A stretch of 64,000 nt of DNA from Luteolibacter luteus (GCF_012913485.1 NZ_CP051774.1:4526001-4590000); one strand, 5' to 3'. Positions 52,472 to 62,406 are shown, counted from the stretch's first letter. Program-made: numbers and translations. Notes: generated by a model not told the origin, from the sequence alone.

Positions 52472-54427
52472 TTACTTTCCGCTTCCGAGATTTTTCTGGA
52501 GGGTGGCGATCACGTTGAAATCTTCAAGCGTTGTGGTGTTTCCGGTCACGTTTCCGGTCGCCACGAGTTCCTTTAACAAGCGCCGCATGATTTTTCCAGA
52601 GCGGGTCTTGGGCAAGGCGGGCGCAAAATGCAAGTCATCCGGCTTGGCGATCGCACCGATGACCTTGCCGACGTGCTCCCGGAGTTCCTTTTGCAGGGCC
52701 GGAGTGCCCTCGATCCCTTCTTTCAGGGTGACGAAAGCGACAACCGCCTGGCCCTTGAGATCGTCCGGGCGGCCGACGACCGCGGATTCCGCGACTGCCG
52801 GATGGCCGACCAGAGCGCTTTCCACCTCGGCGGTGCCAAGGCGGTGGCCGGAAACGTTCAGCACGTCATCAAGGCGGCCGACGATCCAGAAGTTGCCCTG
52901 CTTGTCGCGGCGGGCACCGTCACCGGCGGTGTACATGCCCTTGTAGTCGGACCAGTAGGTTTTCTTATACCGGCCCTTGTCGCCGTAGATCGTGCGGGTC
53001 ATCGAGGGCCAAGGCTTGCGGATCACCAGGCGTCCGCCTTCGTTCGGCTTACACTCGTGGCCTTCCTCATCGAGGATCGCGGCGTCGACGCCGAAGAAGG
53101 GCAGGGTGGCGGTGCCGGGCTTCAGCGGGGTGCAGCCGGGCAGGGGGGTAATCATGATCGCGCCCGTCTCTGTCTGCCACCAGGTATCGACGATCGGGCA
53201 GCGTCCGCCGCCGATCTTCTCGTGATACCACATCCATGCTTCCGGGTTGATCGGCTCGCCCACGGACCCGAGCAGGCGCAGGGAAGAGAGGTCATGCTTC
53301 GCCGGGAAATGATCCCCTGCCTTGATGAAGGCGCGGATCGCGGTCGGTGCGGTGTAGAAGATGGTCACGCCATATTCCTCCACCATCTGCCAGAAGCGGC
53401 CGAAGTCCGGCTGGTTCGGCGCGCCTTCATACATCACCTGGGTCACGCCCATCGCGAGCGGGCCGTAGACGATGTAGCTATGGCCAGTGATCCAGCCGAC
53501 GTCGGCAGTGCACCAGTAGACGTCCTCATCGCGCATGTCGAAGACGTACTTGCAGGTGGTGTAGGCACCGGTGAGGTAGCCGCCGCTGGTATGAAGAATG
53601 CCCTTCGGCTTACCGGTGGAGCCAGAGGTGTAGAGAATGAAGAGAGGGTGCTCCGAGTCGAAGGCCTTGGCCTCGTGCTTGGCGCTGACCTTCGAGATGT
53701 CATCATGCCACCAGGTGTCGCGGCCGGACTTCATCTGGATGTCCTGGCCGGTGCGCTTGAAGACGACGACGGACTTGATGCCCTTGTAGCGTTCCAGCGC
53801 CTCATCGACATTGTCCTTCAGCGGGACGATCTTGCCGCGGCGCCAGCCGCCGTCGGCGGTCACCACGTGGGTCGCGCCGGAGTCTTCGAGACGATCGACG
53901 ATCGAGTCCGAAGAGAAGCCGCCGAAGACGACGGAATGGACCGCGCCGATACGTGCGCAGGCAAGCATCGCCACTGCGGCTTCCGGGATCATCGGCATGT
54001 AAACGAGCACGCGGTCCTTTGCCTTCACGCCCTTCGCGAGGAGGACATTGGCAAACTGGCTCACCTCGCGCTGGAGCTGGCCGTAGGTGATGACCCGCTT
54101 GTCGCCCGGTTCACCTTCGAAAATGATGGCGGCCTTGTTGCGACGTGGTCCTGCGGCGTGGCGGTCCACACAGTTTTCGCAGACGTTGAGCTTGCCGCCG
54201 ACGAACCACTTCGCGTCCGGTGCTTTCCAATCGAGGACCTTCGTCCAAGTCTGGCGCCAGGAGAGTTCCTTTGCTTCGCGGGCCCAGAAGACGTTCGGCT
54301 TATCGACCGACTCCTGCCAAAGCTTCTTGTACTGCGAGAGGCTGGAAATGCGGGCCTTCGCGGAGAATTCCTTCGATGGCTTGAAGACGCGATCTTCGAC
54401 GAGATGGCTTTCGATCTTGTTGCTCAT
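52472..54427 (-). CDS. acs: Acetyl-CoA synthetase (AMP-forming)
   Basis: A 651-residue cytoplasmic enzyme making acetyl-CoA from acetate, ATP and CoA; standard length. The P-loop is [15 protein letters not shown], with [36 protein letters not shown] and the C-terminal [15 protein letters not shown] containing the lysine that Pat-type acetylases modify. ATG 54427. A coiled-coil gene follows with a 2 bp gap. It complements the beta-oxidation operon at the window start, though the two are not adjacent. Confidence 0.97.
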   Translation of the reverse strand: MSNKIESHLVEDRVFKPSKEFSAKARISSLSQYKKLWQESVDKPNVFWAREAKELSWRQTWTKVLDWKAPDAKWFVGGKLNVCENCVDRHAAGPRRNKAAIIFEGEPGDKRVITYGQLQREVSQFANVLLAKGVKAKDRVLVYMPMIPEAAVAMLACARIGAVHSVVFGGFSSDSIVDRLEDSGATHVVTADGGWRRGKIVPLKDNVDEALERYKGIKSVVVFKRTGQDIQMKSGRDTWWHDDISKVSAKHEAKAFDSEHPLFILYTSGSTGKPKGILHTSGGYLTGAYTTCKYVFDMRDEDVYWCTADVGWITGHSYIVYGPLAMGVTQVMYEGAPNQPDFGRFWQMVEEYGVTIFYTAPTAIRAFIKAGDHFPAKHDLSSLRLLGSVGEPINPEAWMWYHEKIGGGRCPIVDTWWQTETGAIMITPLPGCTPLKPGTATLPFFGVDAAILDEEGHECKPNEGGRLVIRKPWPSMTRTIYGDKGRYKKTYWSDYKGMYTAGDGARRDKQGNFWIVGRLDDVLNVSGHRLGTAEVESALVGHPAVAESAVVGRPDDLKGQAVVAFVTLKEGIEGTPALQKELREHVGKVIGAIAKPDDLHFAPALPKTRSGKIMRRLLKELVATGNVTGNTTTLEDFNVIATLQKNLGSGK

Positions 54428-54506
54428 GGTGCCTTGGATTTAGCCGGCCGCAGGTCGGGTTGCCGGACGTGCGGGAAGCTACAAAGCCCATTTCGCAGGG
54501 CGCGAC

Positions 54507-55409
54507 TCAAAACTTGCGTTTTGGAACCCTCTTCGCCGTCTTTTTTGAGGGATGGCGGGAAGAGCTCGGGCGGGCAAAACCGGCGGATTTCCTTGCGGGA
54601 CGGGCTGCCGGCTTCGGGCGCTCGCCGGAGGCGGCAGGTTTTCCGGATTTCTTCGCGGCCTTTTTTGCCACTTTTTTTGCCGCCGGACGACGAGGTCCCT
54701 TCGGCTTCGGATTCACCTGCAGACGGCGGATGCCATCTTCCTCAAGCGGGAACCACGCTCCCTCCGGCAGGTCGGCGAGTTCCAAGGTGCCGATGCGGAT
54801 GCGGACCAGCTTCTGGACCTGATAGCCGAGTGCTTGGAACATCATGCGGATCTGGCGCTTCAGGCCGGTCTCCAGCACGATGCGATAGCGGCGCGAAGAG
54901 AGACGCTGCACGGATTTAGCGCGCATGCGGTTCTTCTCGATGTAGATGCCGGAGATGAAGAGATCGAGGTGCTCATTCAGCACCGGCTGGTTGGAGGTGA
55001 CGATGTACTCCTTCTCCACCAGCTTGGAAGGGTGCATGAGGGTCTGCGAAAGATCCCCGTCATTGGTAAGGATCAGCAAGCCTTCCGAATCGCGGTCCAA
55101 GCGTCCAACGTGGTGGAGGTGCTTCAGGAGCGGCGGAAGGATGGTGTAGATGGTATCCCGGCCGAGTTCGTCCTCGCGGGAGCAGACGTAACCGCGCGGC
55201 TTGTAGAACATCACGGTCTTCGTCTCCTTGGTTTGCACGCGCTTGCCATCCACGCGCACGAAGTCGGCCGGCTCCACGCGCTGGGCGGGATTCAGGCAGA
55301 CCTTGCCATTGATCTCCACATGGCCTTCTTGCACCAAGGCATCGCAGGCGCGGCGGGAGCCGACGCCGCAGGAGGCGAGGAATTTGTTGAGTCGGGTGCC
55401 TTCGGGCAT
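54507..55409 (-). CDS. RsuA/RluB-family pseudouridine synthase
   Basis: A 300-residue rRNA modification enzyme. An S4 RNA-binding domain is at the start (RLNKFLASCGVGSRRACDAL), and the catalytic Asp is in VGRLDRDSEGLLILTNDG. The Lys/Ala/Pro-rich tail (about 238-300) is a disordered extension that may bind RNA. RluB, RluE and RluF cannot be told apart by eye. It is followed upstream on the same strand by the small basic protein, 89 bp away. Confidence 0.92.
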   Translation of the reverse strand: MPEGTRLNKFLASCGVGSRRACDALVQEGHVEINGKVCLNPAQRVEPADFVRVDGKRVQTKETKTVMFYKPRGYVCSREDELGRDTIYTILPPLLKHLHHVGRLDRDSEGLLILTNDGDLSQTLMHPSKLVEKEYIVTSNQPVLNEHLDLFISGIYIEKNRMRAKSVQRLSSRRYRIVLETGLKRQIRMMFQALGYQVQKLVRIRIGTLELADLPEGAWFPLEEDGIRRLQVNPKPKGPRRPAAKKVAKKAAKKSGKPAASGERPKPAARPARKSAGFARPSSSRHPSKKTAKRVPKRKF

Positions 55410-55498
55410 GGAATGGGATCAGTGGGAATAGAAACGCAAAAGGCGCAGACCCTTGCGGGACCTGCGCGCCTGCGGAGAAAATCCGGAAAAGCGGGGCT

Positions 55499-55654
55499 TC
55501 AGCCCTCGCCCTTGGTCTTCGGGAGACCAATCGGGCTGCGGCCTTCCTTCCAGACGCCGCGCTCCTTCATCACCTTGACGCGCTCGAAACGCTTCATCAC
55601 GGAACGCTTGCCTTCGGCGCCGCCTTTGGCCTTGAGACTGTTGTGCTTGGACAT
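55499..55654 (-). CDS. Verrucomicrobial small basic protein
   Basis: A 51-residue protein, MSKHNSLKAKGGAEGKRSVM then KRFERVKVMKERGVWKEG and SPIGLPKTKGEG. Conserved, Lys/Arg-rich proteins of this pattern (RSVM-KRFERV...ERG-W) form a family limited to the Verrucomicrobia/Chlamydiae group and are thought to be ribosome-associated, though this is unproved. The open frame extends upstream as far as 56062, but the real start is ATG 55654. It is one of the strongest taxonomic markers here. Confidence 0.85.
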   Translation of the reverse strand: MSKHNSLKAKGGAEGKRSVMKRFERVKVMKERGVWKEGRSPIGLPKTKGEG

Positions 55655-56080
55655 GGGAAAATCGATGTAGGTTGCTACGCGGGGCGGGGCTTTTAGGGGT
55701 GCGGGACGCCGATGGCAATGGGAAAATCGGGTTTTTGAGCAGAGGCCGAACTTCCGGGGATGAACTCCGGGTTCTGAATGCAGCGTGGCAAGAAACGGAA
55801 ATGCCTGCGTGCAAATGGGATGGCACTGGATCCGGCATACTTGGGGAGGCTGGAGGGATGACTGTAGCCTCTGATCCAAAACGAGGCGATCCGTTCTGAA
55901 CAGCCCGCCTGTTATGCCTGATAAAACAGGGAAAATAACAGGCTGGCGAAGGGGGAATTCCAGCGAGGCAGGAGTCGGGAAGATCGGTTGGTGGTCGGTG
56001 CACGAGAATTCTCCAATCGGAGAAAGGGCATAGGTTAGTCGTGCGAGCCGTTCTACTGCCAAGCAGGATAAATCGGTTGG
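55655..56080. other. Intergenic region with repeat copy 2
   Basis: 426 bp with no credible gene between the small basic protein and upp, both on the minus strand. It contains repeat copy 2 (55907-55943) and presumably the promoter of the small basic protein/pseudouridine synthase unit. Confidence 0.6.
55907..55943 (+). repeat. Nested palindromic intergenic repeat, copy 2
   Basis: 37 bp with arms GCCTGTT (55907-55913) and AACAGGC (55937-55943), and the interior GCCTGATAAAACAGGG that can form an inner stem. It differs from copy 1 at 3964 at only three positions. The immediate flanks (GCCC before, TGGC after) partly extend the symmetry. Confidence 0.75.
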
Positions 56081-56701
56081 TCACGCCGTTCCGAAGAGAC
56101 GGTCCCCGGCGTCGCCGAGGCCGGGAAGGATGTAGCCGCGGTCATTGAGGGCGCGGTCGATAGCGGCGGTGAAGATCGGGATTTCCGGCCAAGCGGCTTC
56201 AAAGGTGGCAATACCCTCCGGCGCGGCTACGAGGCAGGCCACGCGCAGGTGAATGGCTCCGAGTTCGACCAAGCGTCGCACCGCTTCGACCGCCGAACCG
56301 CCGGTGGCGAGCATGGGGTCGAGGACGATCACCTCGCTTTCGGCGAGGATCGGCGGGGTTTTAATGTAGTAGGGCTCCGGCAAAAGCGTCTCCTCATTTC
56401 GGGCGAGACCGATGTGGGCCACGGCCGCCTCAGGCAGCAGGTCGAAGAAACCATCAAGGAACCCGAGGCCGGCGCGTAAAACAGGAGTGAGCACGATCCG
56501 GCGCGCCAACTCGACGCCGCTGGTGAGTTCCAGAGGTGTCTCACAGCTCACCACCCGGGTGGGGAGATCCGCGGTCACCGCTGGCACCATGAGTGACGCG
56601 ATCCGCCGGAGGCGTTGGCGGAATTCCGGGCCCGGGCAATTACGGCAACGCAAGCCGGTCAACTCGGCCTGCACCAAGGGATGATTCACGACATGGACCA
56701 C
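56081..56701 (-). CDS. upp: Uracil phosphoribosyltransferase
   Basis: A 206-residue pyrimidine salvage enzyme converting uracil and PRPP to UMP. The PRPP loop is VIVLDPMLATGGSAVEAV, with LTPVLRAGLGFLDGFFDLLP and the uracil-binding end GYILPGLGDAGDRLFGT. No ATG fits: the start is GTG at 56701 or GTG at 56689 (VNHPLVQAELTGLRCRN), the latter closer to the usual N-terminus. It complements the de novo genes pyrR/pyrB. Confidence 0.93.
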   Translation of the reverse strand: MVHVVNHPLVQAELTGLRCRNCPGPEFRQRLRRIASLMVPAVTADLPTRVVSCETPLELTSGVELARRIVLTPVLRAGLGFLDGFFDLLPEAAVAHIGLARNEETLLPEPYYIKTPPILAESEVIVLDPMLATGGSAVEAVRRLVELGAIHLRVACLVAAPEGIATFEAAWPEIPIFTAAIDRALNDRGYILPGLGDAGDRLFGTA

Positions 56702-56932
56702 GCCTCACTAGAAAGCGTGATCCGTGCCGGGAGACAAGACATCAGGGGTGTCGATGCGGAGGTGATCCGCGGAGATCGTTTTCGTGATAAAAGCCCGAGT
56801 ATCTGAGAATTTGTCAGACTGATTGCGGGTTAAAGTGATTTAAATGATAAATTCCGGGTGACGAATTGAATCAAAAATCAATTTATTGCCTTGTTTGTGT
56901 GTAAATCGGTTGGTTGAGTCGTTTCAGCTCTC
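56702..56932 (+). promoter_or_regulatory. AT-rich upstream region of the PEP-CTERM gene
   Basis: 231 bp between divergently read genes. The part from 56790 to 56900 is markedly AT-rich for this genome (runs such as GATTTAAATGATAAATTC and CAAAAATCAATTTATTG), as expected for a strong promoter or regulatory region. Exact boxes cannot be fixed. Confidence 0.4.
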
Positions 56933-57643
56933 ATGAACTCAAGTTCCACCCTCCGTCGCCTGAAGATGGCGTCTGCCGTTGCCGCAGTTGCGGCTGTTTC
57001 TTCCGAAGTTTCGTCCGCCGCCAGTATCGCGGTGAACTTCATGGGCGATGGCTACCAAGCGCTCGGTCTGGCAGTTACCGCAACCGCGTATGGTGTGGCT
57101 GCGGAACAGTGGACCAACGTGGATAGTGCGGATGGAGCTTCGTCCACCTCGGTGTCCGGGGTGTCGATCTCCTGGACTTCCCCGAATGACTGGACTTGGA
57201 ACCAGCCTTCGACTCCGGGGGACCAAGAGGTCAACTACGGCTATCTCGACGATTCCACGAATGCGGCGAACACGCCGACGATTACCCTTACCGGCTTGTC
57301 CGCATGGCTGTCGGGTCTTGGTGCGCCGACCTATACCCTGCAGATCATCCAATCGACCGACAATGGAACCGGGTTCACGGCGACCGATGTTTTCACGGTC
57401 TCCGGCGGCACGGTGCTAGGGCAGCTTACCAATTCGACCACAGGTTCGGGGAAGATCGGCGGAGCCAGCTCCATCCTGACGGGGCTGACGAGCGACACGC
57501 TGTTTCTCGATACCCAAGTGCGGAATGGCCTCACCCGAGGCACGATTGCGGGTGTGATCATCACTCCGATTCCAGAGCCGGCGGTGACATTGCTTTCCGG
57601 GCTGGGCATGCTGGGACTTCTTCGTCGCCGCCGTTCTTCCTGA
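56933..57643 (+). CDS. PEP-CTERM sorting-domain protein
   Basis: A 236-residue secreted protein. A basic N-terminus and hydrophobic/Ala-rich stretch (MASAVAAVAAVSSEVSSAAS) act as signal peptide. The C-terminus has the PEP-CTERM pattern: IPEPAVTLLSGLGMLGLLRR then an arginine tail. The middle is Thr/Ser/Gly-rich, typical of surface or exopolysaccharide-associated proteins. Sorting would need an exosortase (XrtA or variant), not present in this window. A strong terminator follows. Confidence 0.87.
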   Translation: MNSSSTLRRLKMASAVAAVAAVSSEVSSAASIAVNFMGDGYQALGLAVTATAYGVAAEQWTNVDSADGASSTSVSGVSISWTSPNDWTWNQPSTPGDQEVNYGYLDDSTNAANTPTITLTGLSAWLSGLGAPTYTLQIIQSTDNGTGFTATDVFTVSGGTVLGQLTNSTTGSGKIGGASSILTGLTSDTLFLDTQVRNGLTRGTIAGVIITPIPEPAVTLLSGLGMLGLLRRRRSS

Positions 57644-57673
57644 GATCTCCGGACCGATTCGAAGCACGTTTTC

Positions 57674-57710
57674 CAAGCAGGCTGCCGCTTAGCGGTAGCC
57701 TGCTTGTTTT
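57674..57710 (+). terminator. Rho-independent terminator of the PEP-CTERM gene
   Basis: Arms 57674-57688 (CAAGCAGGCTGCCGC) and 57692-57706 form a 15 bp stem with one G-T pair and a TTA loop, followed by TTTT. The loop TTA is, on the minus strand, the TAA stop of the convergent sulfotransferase gene, so the left half lies outside and the right half inside that gene. Confidence 0.85.
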
Positions 57711-59182
57711 GCGATAGAATCAAGATCCCGAAGTGTTGCCAGGGCGGGACCTCGGACCTTTTGCCAACGCTGCACCGATCGAAGATGTGGTGCTTCGTCC
57801 GCCTGAGCATAGGAAGGATTTTCCAGGAGTCGCGGCCTTGCCTCACTCATAGGCTCCATGCCGCCGCACGAAGGTGGGAGCCAAGCACGGACGGCGGAGG
57901 AATCCAGCACTGCGTCCGGATCCGCAGCCAAGTCTTCGTAGCGAAGCTCCAGGTATTGTTCTTCCGGAATCATCGGCTTGAATCGCAGCCAGTGCCGGTA
58001 GGCATGGCTAACGGCTTCCACCGCCCCTGCGAGGGTGTTGCAAGAAATGCCGAGTGAGGTGGGGCCGAAGCGTTGAAAATAACAGCTCAAGGCCACATCC
58101 CGGGGATCGCGCATCAGGATGATTCCCCGCCAGCCGGGGAGCAATGCGATGACAGAAGGCAGCAGGGTCCAGAGGCCTGGATTCTTGTCGAGAAGGGGTT
58201 TGTCCGGAGGGGGTGTTCCCCAGTCTGCAAGGCGGGCCCGATAGGCGCGCGAGAAGCTATCCCGTTCGGCGGACGGCATTTGTGCGAGCATCCGTGGCAG
58301 GTCCTCCGAAGATACGGTTTTCCAGTGCCCGCTCATCTCCCTGGCCAAGGCCCCGAAGGCCGGAGCTTCATCAATCCAGCACATGCCCCGCGCGGCCATG
58401 AGCCGGGAGAGGAGGGTGGTTCCGGATCGGGCGTGACCCGTGATCATCCATACCGGGCTTTCCTCGTCCCGGGTTTGGAGCCGGTGCAGCTCCATCATCC
58501 GGTCGAGCATCGCCATCTCGCTTTCGCGTTGCCGGTGAATCATCGCTTCGCGCCCGGCGGGGAATTCCTGCATCTCCTTGGCCTTGATCTCTTCCAGTAG
58601 GGTGAATGCCTCGTGACTGTTTCCATTCGCCAGGTGTAGACGGGCCAAGCGATAGCCAGCCTCCGTGCCCATGGGGGATGCCGCAGCCTGCATCCTCACC
58701 TGCCGATAGGCGGTAGCTGCGACTTCAGTCTTATTTTCCCGTTCGGAGATGATGCCGAGGGCCAAGGTTGTTTCGGGCGATTGGTCTTCTTCCGGCAGGC
58801 AGTCGCGCGCTTCTTCGATGCGGCCGAGCCTTTCGTGGATCAGTGCGGCCTCCAGCGCTGCTTGGCGGTGGAACTCATTGTCTCCGCCGATGCTGAGGTA
58901 GCATTTCAATGCCTCGGACGGATCGCCCGCCAAACGCCAGGTCCGCGCCAGTTCCAATTGGAGTTCCGGATCTTCTTCGATCGGGGGGATGTTCTTCAAG
59001 CGATCCCGTGCTTCGCCGCGAAGGCATCGATCGACCAGGCAGCGGGTAATTTCGATCAATAGCGCCGGGTCTCCTGGCAGTTGATCCAAGGCTTCGGTGA
59101 AAAGCCTCTGGGCAAGTTCCGGCAATTCACTTTGCCGGGCTTGGAATGCTTCCACAAGCAAGTCATCCAGATCGCGCGCCAT
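57689..59182 (-). CDS. TPR-containing sulfotransferase
   Basis: A 497-residue protein. Residues ~1-225 are helical TPR-like repeats (for example LIEITRCLVDRCLRGEARD and HRQAALEAALIHERLGRIEE). The sulfotransferase domain starts at about 245 with the 5'-phosphosulfate motif MITGHARSGTTLLSRLM and has the 3'-phosphate motif LMRDPRDVALSCYFQRFG. Fusions of this kind transfer sulfate from PAPS to unknown acceptors. It is divergent from the kinase gene over 143 bp. Confidence 0.87.
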   Translation of the reverse strand: MARDLDDLLVEAFQARQSELPELAQRLFTEALDQLPGDPALLIEITRCLVDRCLRGEARDRLKNIPPIEEDPELQLELARTWRLAGDPSEALKCYLSIGGDNEFHRQAALEAALIHERLGRIEEARDCLPEEDQSPETTLALGIISERENKTEVAATAYRQVRMQAAASPMGTEAGYRLARLHLANGNSHEAFTLLEEIKAKEMQEFPAGREAMIHRQRESEMAMLDRMMELHRLQTRDEESPVWMITGHARSGTTLLSRLMAARGMCWIDEAPAFGALAREMSGHWKTVSSEDLPRMLAQMPSAERDSFSRAYRARLADWGTPPPDKPLLDKNPGLWTLLPSVIALLPGWRGIILMRDPRDVALSCYFQRFGPTSLGISCNTLAGAVEAVSHAYRHWLRFKPMIPEEQYLELRYEDLAADPDAVLDSSAVRAWLPPSCGGMEPMSEARPRLLENPSYAQADEAPHLRSVQRWQKVRGPALATLRDLDSIAKQAGYR

Positions 59183-59325
59183 CGGCAGCCACTCGACGGC
59201 ACGCGGCCAGCCGGGTCAATTCCAGAGCGGCGGATCTGGCGGTCTTTCTGAAAAATGAAGTCAGGGGAGAGGAAGGGATTCGGTTTGTGATCCGATCGGA
59301 AATTTCAGAGAGAAGGTGAAGTGCG

Positions 59326-62300
59326 ATGGATCCTTCTCCCGATCCGATCATTGAGATTTTCAACGAGGCGCTGGGATTGGCGTCTTCGGAACGTGCTGCT
59401 TTTTTGGAAGGAGCATGCGGTGGCGATGCGGTCTTGCTCCAGCGGTTGCTCGATCTCCTGCGATCCCATGAAGGTTCAGAGGGGTTTCTGGATGAGCCTG
59501 TGCTCTTGCTCCGAGGCGGGGATGCGCGGGTTGCCCCGATCGGTGAGAGTGCCGGAGACCTAGTCGGCAGATACAAGTTGATCGAGCAGATCGGGGAGGG
59601 GGGATGCGGCGTTGTCTTCTTGGCAGAGCAGCAGGAGCCCGTGCACAGGCAGGTGGCCCTGAAGGTTGTGAAGCCGGGGATGGATACCCGGAGCGTGATC
59701 GCGCAATTCGAATCCGAGCGGCAGGCGCTGGCGATGATGGGGCATCCACACATCGCGCAGGTGCTGGATGCGGGCGCGACGGATGCGGGCAGGCCCTACT
59801 TCGTGATGGAGTTGGTGCGCGGGAAGAAAATCACGGACTATTGTGATGAGCACTCGCTGACGTTGCGCGGCCGCTTGGAGCTCTTCGTGCAGGTTTGCCA
59901 CGCCGTCCAGCATGCGCACCAGAAGGGGATCATTCATCGCGATATCAAGCCGTCTAACATCCTGGTGTCGACGACGGGGGAGGGGATGCCTTTCCCAAAG
60001 GTGATCGATTTCGGAATCGCGAAGGCGACGGCGGGACAGCAACTGACGGACAAGACCTTCTTCACTGCCTTCGAGATGCTGATCGGGACCCCGACTTACA
60101 TGAGTCCGGAGCAGGCTGCGTTGAAGAGCGTGGATCTCGATACCCGTACGGACATCTACAGTCTCGGGGTGCTGCTTTACCAGATGCTGACGGGAGCGGT
60201 GCCTTTCGAGGTCCGGGAGCTCTTTAATGCCGGGCTGGACGAGGTGCGCCGCGATATCCTGGAGAAGCAGCCTCTCCGTCCCTCGTCACGATTGAAGAGC
60301 CTGTCGACCGGGGATTTGGAGAAGGTGGCCGAGCGGCGGCAATTGGATCCGGCACGACTGTCCAAGAGTGTTCGAGGCGATCTCGATTGGATCGTGATGA
60401 AGGCGCTCGAGAAAGATCGCTCGCGACGTTATCCGACGGCCAACGCGCTGGCCATGGATGTGCTGCACCACTTGGCAAACGAGCCGGTGAACGCAAGGCC
60501 TCCGAGTGCGGCCTATCAACTGGGCAAGCTGGTGGCGCGCAACAAGGTGCTGGCCGGAAGCCTCGGGGTGATCGCGGTTCTTCTGGTGAGCAGCCTTGCG
60601 GTGATGGCCACCCTGTTTGCCAAGGAACAGGAGGCCCGCCGTAGGGCGGATGCCGAGAAGCGCACTGCCCTGACGATGGCCATGAAGAGCAAGCGGGTGA
60701 CCAAAGTGCTCATGGACATGCTGGTCAGCGTCTCGCCCGGCGTGGCGATGGGCCGCGACACGACGATTCTCCGCGAGCTGCTGGACAAGACGGACACGCG
60801 CATCACGGGGACGCTGGACCAACATCCGGAGTCCGAGGCGGAATTGCGCTTTGCGCTAGGAATGGGCTATCGTGAGATCGGCGATGTCGAGTCTGCGGAG
60901 CGGATGCTGAAGCGTTCTGCGGAGCTCTACCGGAAAGTTTCCCCGCATTTGGACCGGGAGCTGGGCACGGTGCTGAACCGGCTCGTATTCCTTCAGCTCA
61001 ATCAGGGGAAGATCGTGGAGGCGGAGCCTGAGGTGCTCTTCCTCCAGGAACTTTGGCGGAGCTGGCCCGACAAGGAGGAGCAGGAGGTTTCCAAGTCGCT
61101 GGAGGCCCTGGCCATGCTTCGTTGGCGTCAGGGTCAGCTTGGCGAGGCCGAGGATCTCATGCGGCGGGTTCACACGTGGCGCCGCGAGCACTTGGGCGCC
61201 ACGCATCAGGATAGCATCACCGCGATGGGAAATCTGGCGAGCATCTTGTATGCGGGAAAGCGGTATGCTGAAGCGGATCCGCTCTTCCACCAAGTGCTCA
61301 CGGAGAGCGAGGTGAAGTATGGTCCCGATCATCCCGAACTCTCGGGCCCGATTTGGAATCTCTTCACGGTTTCGATCGCAAGCGGGAAGACTGCCGAGGC
61401 GAAGAGCTATCTCTCCCGGGTGGTGGAACTCCGGCGCAAGTATCTGGAGCCGTCCCATCCCCATCGAGCCGATGCGATTGTCAGGCTGGGGGACATGAAT
61501 GTGTCCACGGGGGATCGCGCAGAAGCCGAGGCGCTTTATCGGGAGGTGATCGCGAGCGGGAGGAAAGATCCCGATGACTACGTGCCCGTGCTCAAGGCGA
61601 TCGAGCGGCTGACGTCGAATTTGAAGCAGTGGGGAAAACTTGAAGAGGCGGATGCAGTTTTCTCGGGGATACTTACTCCGGCCTATTGCAGCTCGCCCAG
61701 GTGCGTGCCGGTTCTCAAGATGCGCACGGAGTTTCTAGCGAGGGCCGGGCGTTGGCGTGAGGCGGCTGCGGATGCGGCGAAGCTGATCGAGTTTCAACCG
61801 GAGGAGCATGAGTACTACCATACCTTGGCACCACTTTTGGTGGCGGAGGGGAGAAACGAGGATTATCGGAAGCTCTGCGCGGAGATCATCCGCCGCTGTC
61901 ATGAGCCGACGGATATTTTCATCGCGGACCGGATGGCGAAGGATTGCCTCATCCGGCCCGATGCCTTACCGGACTTGGAGCGAGTGGCACTCTTTGCGGA
62001 TGCGGTATTCAGGCAGGGTGAGGGCTACGACCAATGGCCCTTGTTCCAAGTTTTGAAGGCCCTTTCCGATTGGCGTCAGATGAAGTTCGCCGAGGCGGCC
62101 GCCCTAGCCGGAAAAGTGGATCATTCGAATCCGCATGCAAAAGTGGCGGCGTTGGCGATTCAGGCAATGGCCGCATTTCGCCAGAACGAAGGAGCAAGGG
62201 CCCGCGCCTATCTCGCGGAGGGCGACGCGCTATTCGAAGCCAAGCTTCCGAAACTTGCGAGCGCAGACCTGGGGCAGGACTGGCGAGACTGGATCATCGC

Positions 62301-62352
62301 GCGGGAACTGCTCTCTGAAGCCCGTGCTCTTGCCGAGGCAGGTCGGGAATAA
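59326..62352 (+). CDS. Membrane serine/threonine kinase with TPR sensor domain
   Basis: A 1008-residue Hanks-type kinase. The N-terminal ~80 residues precede the kinase domain (83-390): P-loop IGEGGCGVVF, Lys113, HRDIKPSN (Asp206), DFG at 228-230 and GTPTYMSPEQA. One membrane helix is at about 406-430. The C-terminal part (450-1000) is TPR-like, with helical pairs such as LEALAMLRWRQGQLGEAEDL and HQDSITAMGNLASILYAGKR. Such kinases are numerous in Verrucomicrobia and Planctomycetes. An ECF sigma factor gene follows 54 bp later; regulation of one by the other is likely but inferred. Confidence 0.93.
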   Translation: MDPSPDPIIEIFNEALGLASSERAAFLEGACGGDAVLLQRLLDLLRSHEGSEGFLDEPVLLLRGGDARVAPIGESAGDLVGRYKLIEQIGEGGCGVVFLAEQQEPVHRQVALKVVKPGMDTRSVIAQFESERQALAMMGHPHIAQVLDAGATDAGRPYFVMELVRGKKITDYCDEHSLTLRGRLELFVQVCHAVQHAHQKGIIHRDIKPSNILVSTTGEGMPFPKVIDFGIAKATAGQQLTDKTFFTAFEMLIGTPTYMSPEQAALKSVDLDTRTDIYSLGVLLYQMLTGAVPFEVRELFNAGLDEVRRDILEKQPLRPSSRLKSLSTGDLEKVAERRQLDPARLSKSVRGDLDWIVMKALEKDRSRRYPTANALAMDVLHHLANEPVNARPPSAAYQLGKLVARNKVLAGSLGVIAVLLVSSLAVMATLFAKEQEARRRADAEKRTALTMAMKSKRVTKVLMDMLVSVSPGVAMGRDTTILRELLDKTDTRITGTLDQHPESEAELRFALGMGYREIGDVESAERMLKRSAELYRKVSPHLDRELGTVLNRLVFLQLNQGKIVEAEPEVLFLQELWRSWPDKEEQEVSKSLEALAMLRWRQGQLGEAEDLMRRVHTWRREHLGATHQDSITAMGNLASILYAGKRYAEADPLFHQVLTESEVKYGPDHPELSGPIWNLFTVSIASGKTAEAKSYLSRVVELRRKYLEPSHPHRADAIVRLGDMNVSTGDRAEAEALYREVIASGRKDPDDYVPVLKAIERLTSNLKQWGKLEEADAVFSGILTPAYCSSPRCVPVLKMRTEFLARAGRWREAAADAAKLIEFQPEEHEYYHTLAPLLVAEGRNEDYRKLCAEIIRRCHEPTDIFIADRMAKDCLIRPDALPDLERVALFADAVFRQGEGYDQWPLFQVLKALSDWRQMKFAEAAALAGKVDHSNPHAKVAALAIQAMAAFRQNEGARARAYLAEGDALFEAKLPKLASADLGQDWRDWIIARELLSEARALAEAGRE

Positions 62353-62406
62353 GAGCTGGCCAGCATGCTTCCAAGCAACCGAAGATTCCGATTCTAACAG
62401 TCCCCC

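Noticed and set aside
52628..54919. 763-codon plus-strand frame antisense to acs
   Set aside because: Acs motifs are intact on the minus strand; the frame also crosses two gene boundaries.
55655..56062. 136-codon N-terminal extension of the small basic protein frame
   Set aside because: The family is ~50 residues; the extension covers the intergenic repeat and lacks protein character.
59291..59300. TCCGATCGGA palindrome before the kinase gene
   Set aside because: Ten bases, GC-balanced and common by chance in such a genome; no second site nearby.
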